Origin: CAJXZP01 sp963974475
GTDB taxonomy: Bacteria; Bacteroidota; Bacteroidia; Flavobacteriales_G; Salibacteraceae
Assembly (NCBI GenBank): GCA_963974475.1
Contig: CAXBCR010000008.1
Coordinates: 1-64,000, forward strand
Reading direction: 5' to 3'
Length of the DNA: 64,000 nt
A model generated the notes under the pieces. That model was not told where the DNA came from. It saw only the letters and a program-made list of their open reading frames with translations, and made no database searches. A program made the translations under genes and the position numbers. Of the stretch, positions 62,000-64,000 are shown piece by piece (the first letter of the stretch is position 1; every line of letters begins with the position of its first letter).

Positions 62000-62758
62000 T
62001 TAATTATTCATCCAAGACAAGAAATCACTTACTCTACTTCGAGTTACCAATACATCATTATCGTATTCGGGCTGAATCTCTAATTTTAATCGACTATTAA
62101 AGTATTTATGAATTCCTTTAATACACGTATTGTTTACAATAAGCTGCCTATTGATTCGGAAGAATTTATGAGGATCCAATTGTTTTACAATTTGATCTAA
62201 GGAATAATCAATAATTAATTTTTTACCGTCATTTTTCACCAAATAAACTGTGTTTCCCTCCGCAAAGAAAAAACTAATTTCTAAGGCGTTTACACTCTTA
62301 TACTGATCCCCAACACGTATCAAAAATTTGGACTTATAGTACTTCGTATTTTTTTGAGTAATTAGGTTATTCAAAACCTCGGTGGTTATTGGTTTCAATT
62401 TAGACCAAAAGGTATCAAACTTGGTAAGTGCAATTTCTAAATCTGTTTCACAAATGGGTTTTAATAAATAATCGATGCTATTTACCTTAAATGCTCTTAC
62501 TGCATATTCATCATAAGCAGTGGTAAAGATGATTGGCGTATTCACCTTCACACGTTTAAACAACTCAAAACTAGTACCATCAACTAATTGAATATCGGAA
62601 ATAATTAAATCAAAATTTGAGTTTTTAGCAAACCATTTTTCCCCTTCTTCTACTCCGCTAATTCTACCCACAATATTCACATCGCGTCTAATTCGAAGGA
62701 GTGTTTTGGTAAGCTCCTTAGCCAATAAATTTTCGTCCTCTATTATTAAAATATTCAT
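62000..62758 (-). CDS. LytTR-family response regulator (orphan)
   Basis: 252 residues. Receiver domain with IIEDEN and phosphoacceptor D55 in LIISDIQLVDG, FTTAYDEYAVRAFKVNSIDY followed by LLKP, then a LytTR DNA-binding domain (KFLIRVGDQYKSVNALEISF, FFAEGNTVYLV, FFRINRQLIVN, VLVTRSRVSDFLSWM). Usually paired with a LytS-type membrane kinase (HisKA_7TM or His_kinase), not found here. A minus-strand TAGATTTG box at 62775-62782 lies 17 nt upstream. Confidence 0.93.
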   Translation of the reverse strand: MNILIIEDENLLAKELTKTLLRIRRDVNIVGRISGVEEGEKWFAKNSNFDLIISDIQLVDGTSFELFKRVKVNTPIIFTTAYDEYAVRAFKVNSIDYLLKPICETDLEIALTKFDTFWSKLKPITTEVLNNLITQKNTKYYKSKFLIRVGDQYKSVNALEISFFFAEGNTVYLVKNDGKKLIIDYSLDQIVKQLDPHKFFRINRQLIVNNTCIKGIHKYFNSRLKLEIQPEYDNDVLVTRSRVSDFLSWMNN

Positions 62759-62774
62759 CTAGTTACCGTTATGT

Positions 62775-62782
62775 CAAATCTA
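62775..62782 (-). promoter_or_regulatory. Predicted minus-7 box of the LytTR regulator gene
   Basis: Minus-strand TAGATTTG; fits TAnnTTTG, 17 nt before the ATG at 62758. Confidence 0.5.
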
Positions 62783-63004
62783 CTATAAAAGACCGCGGGG
62801 TAATCAAAATTCGTTGCATCTCCTTTTTAGTTTTTTACGATTGGTAATAATTTTATTTAATCGGAAATAATAAATGGATAGATGCCCTTTTTAACATCCG
62901 GAAAAGGTTGAATTCGATAGCATAAAATATGTGAATTGCGAATACAGCAATGTGAAATACAATTGCCGGAATGAAATTAAGCAACCTATGGCAAATTTGT
63001 GAAA

Positions 63005-63706
63005 TTAATCACATTGAGTCACGCCAGGGTCTACTCGGTCAATGTGCGGACTTAAATAATGAATCCCTAAATTCATCCCTCTTAGAATAAATAAAACTCC
63101 CATTAAAAACACCATGTACGGAATGGCTTTTTGAAGTCTATTTCTTAATTTGATGGTAATAAATCCTCCAAAAATGGTAGCGGTATACATCATAGGTAGT
63201 GTTCCTAATCCAAAAAATACCATGAACACCATTCCGTCCATCATGTTTCCTTCAGAAACAGCCCCAGCCAATGCAATATATACCATTGCGCATGGTAGCA
63301 ATCCGTTTAAAACGCCAATTAAGAACAGAGACTCCAACGAAGACTTCTTAAATAACTGGCCAAACGCGGATTTTAATTTACCGATGTATTTAAAAGTAAA
63401 TTTATCGATATTAGCCGCAGCCGAAATTCTGGGTAGAATCACACTCAATATCATGAAAACCCCAGCGGTAATAGACAAGAAACGCTGTGCACCAGCCATT
63501 ACCAAGCTTTTTCCTATAAGTCCAAAAAGTAAACCTAAAACAGCGTAAGTACTTAGCCTACCCAAATTATACGAAGCGGCACCGACAAGTTGTTGGGAAA
63601 ATGAATTACGGTTTAGCGGTAGCGCAAAAGCAATGGGACCGCACATTCCTAAGCAATGAAAACTACTTATAAGTCCGATTGTAACCGCTGCCCACCATTG
63701 CACCAT
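63005..63706 (-). CDS. Sulfite exporter TauE/SafE-family membrane protein of cbb3 oxidase clusters
   Basis: 233 residues with about six membrane helices. The signature SSFHCLGMCGPIAFALPL with a cysteine pair (HCLGMCGP), and NGLLPCAMVYIALAGA, mark the COG2836 type that accompanies cbb3 cytochrome oxidase genes and may act in copper or heme delivery. The TauE/SafE name reflects superfamily only. It starts 9 nt after the fixH-like gene and is in the same operon. Confidence 0.85.
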   Translation of the reverse strand: MVQWWAAVTIGLISSFHCLGMCGPIAFALPLNRNSFSQQLVGAASYNLGRLSTYAVLGLLFGLIGKSLVMAGAQRFLSITAGVFMILSVILPRISAAANIDKFTFKYIGKLKSAFGQLFKKSSLESLFLIGVLNGLLPCAMVYIALAGAVSEGNMMDGMVFMVFFGLGTLPMMYTATIFGGFITIKLRNRLQKAIPYMVFLMGVLFILRGMNLGIHYLSPHIDRVDPGVTQCD

Positions 63707-63715
63707 GATGCCAAT

Positions 63716-64000
63716 TTATTGGATGAAAATATTTTTTTCCAAATAACAATCCTTACCCGCTACGTTCCATTTAACTTGGATTTGGTATTTCCCATTTTTA
63801 AAACGAGCATTGGGAATCGACATTTGCCCTTTTTCATTTAATAAAATAGGAACCTTAAAATCTAAATTTGAATCAGACGGTCTATAAACGGTTAATTCTC
63901 CAGTAAGTTCTCCTGGCGCAAAATCACCATTCAAGCCAAGAATCCATTGATCTCCTTCCCTTTTCCATAACAGGTCCGTTTTAAGAATCAATGCATTCTT
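63716..64000 (-). CDS. FixH-family protein, partial (C-terminal part)
   Basis: The reading frame stays open to the right window edge, so only the last ~95 residues are seen; an internal TTG at 63991 is not the true start. The text TGELTVYRPSDSNLDFKVPI, GKYQIQVKWNVAGKDCYLEK is typical of the periplasmic domain of FixH/CcoH, an assembly factor of cbb3-type cytochrome c oxidase. The membrane anchor would lie outside the window. The gene next to it (TauE/SafE-like) is a usual partner. Confidence 0.85.
   Translation of the reverse strand, partial: KNALILKTDLLWKREGDQWILGLNGDFAPGELTGELTVYRPSDSNLDFKVPILLNEKGQMSIPNARFKNGKYQIQVKWNVAGKDCYLEKNIFIQ

Noticed and set aside
63005..63706. Sulfite export
   Set aside because: The superfamily name is misleading; cysteine motifs and the FixH neighbour point to cbb3 oxidase assembly.
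1..64000. CRISPR arrays, tRNA or rRNA genes, insertion sequences, prophage
   Set aside because: No regularly spaced repeats, tRNA-like GTTCGAnTC arms in cloverleaf context, transposase or phage genes were found on reading.

Overview
The window is a chromosomal segment of an AT-rich Bacteroidota bacterium, most likely of the order Flavobacteriales (a Crocinitomicaceae/Fluviicola-like relative is my inference). The evidence is: six secreted proteins with type IX secretion (T9SS) type A C-terminal sorting domains; recurrent Bacteroidota sigma-70 minus-7 boxes (TAnnTTTG) just upstream of genes; almost no Shine-Dalgarno sequences; and family members typical of the phylum (RecF-DciA pair, OMP barrels, DUF2490, DUF4369-TlpA, SprB-repeat adhesin, FixH). 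I see no rRNA or tRNA gene, IS element, prophage or CRISPR array.

Layout. 1-5259: three tandem T9SS cargo genes, the first cut by the window edge; the second and third begin inside the sorting-tail codons of the gene before. 5403-12556: mnmA, a small lipoprotein, a TPR protein and a 1322-residue T9SS cargo protein. 12711-18086: recF-dciA, a membrane-anchored TPR protein, rocD and an rlmD-like RNA methyltransferase. 18083-22744: an operon of M14 peptidase, FadL-like porin and DUF2490 protein, then an orphan OmpR-type regulator. 22907-30242: a menaquinone cluster (menF, menD, menB) interrupted by a higBA toxin-antitoxin module in which the toxin has decayed, followed by an FAH-family hydrolase, rhomboid protease, GmhB-like phosphatase and class IV aminotransferase. 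30384-37338: a T9SS cargo protein, a Crp/Fnr regulator divergent from a REC-histidine kinase, an M23/LysM peptidase operon, fabI and a methyltransferase. 37339-43986: a TlpA-like protein, an MbnP-MbnH type copper/diheme pair, rmlC, a lytic transglycosylase, a YhhN membrane protein, a TerB-like protein and a small zinc-ribbon protein. 43988-45966: three tandem paralogous lipoproteins of unknown function. 46236-50545: udk-tal, a membrane-anchored thioredoxin and nhaA. 50719-56646: a 1975-residue SprB-repeat adhesin, followed by a 622-bp gene-free stretch. 57269-61930: tyrosine phosphatase, RsmI-like methylase, dapD, GT9 glycosyltransferase and a conserved soluble protein. 62000-64000: a LytTR regulator and the 3' part of a cbb3-oxidase accessory operon (FixH, TauE/SafE-like).

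How it fits together: most of the window is housekeeping (tRNA/rRNA modification, replication and repair, menaquinone, lipid, lysine/peptidoglycan and LPS-sugar metabolism). Surface proteins exported by T9SS are scattered through it; no T9SS machinery gene is visible here. The most notable observations are the start codons nested in T9SS tails with a 231-bp perfect repeat, the readable remains of a HigB toxin beside an intact HigA, the lipoprotein triplet, and likely leaderless promoters at udk and the tyrosine phosphatase gene.
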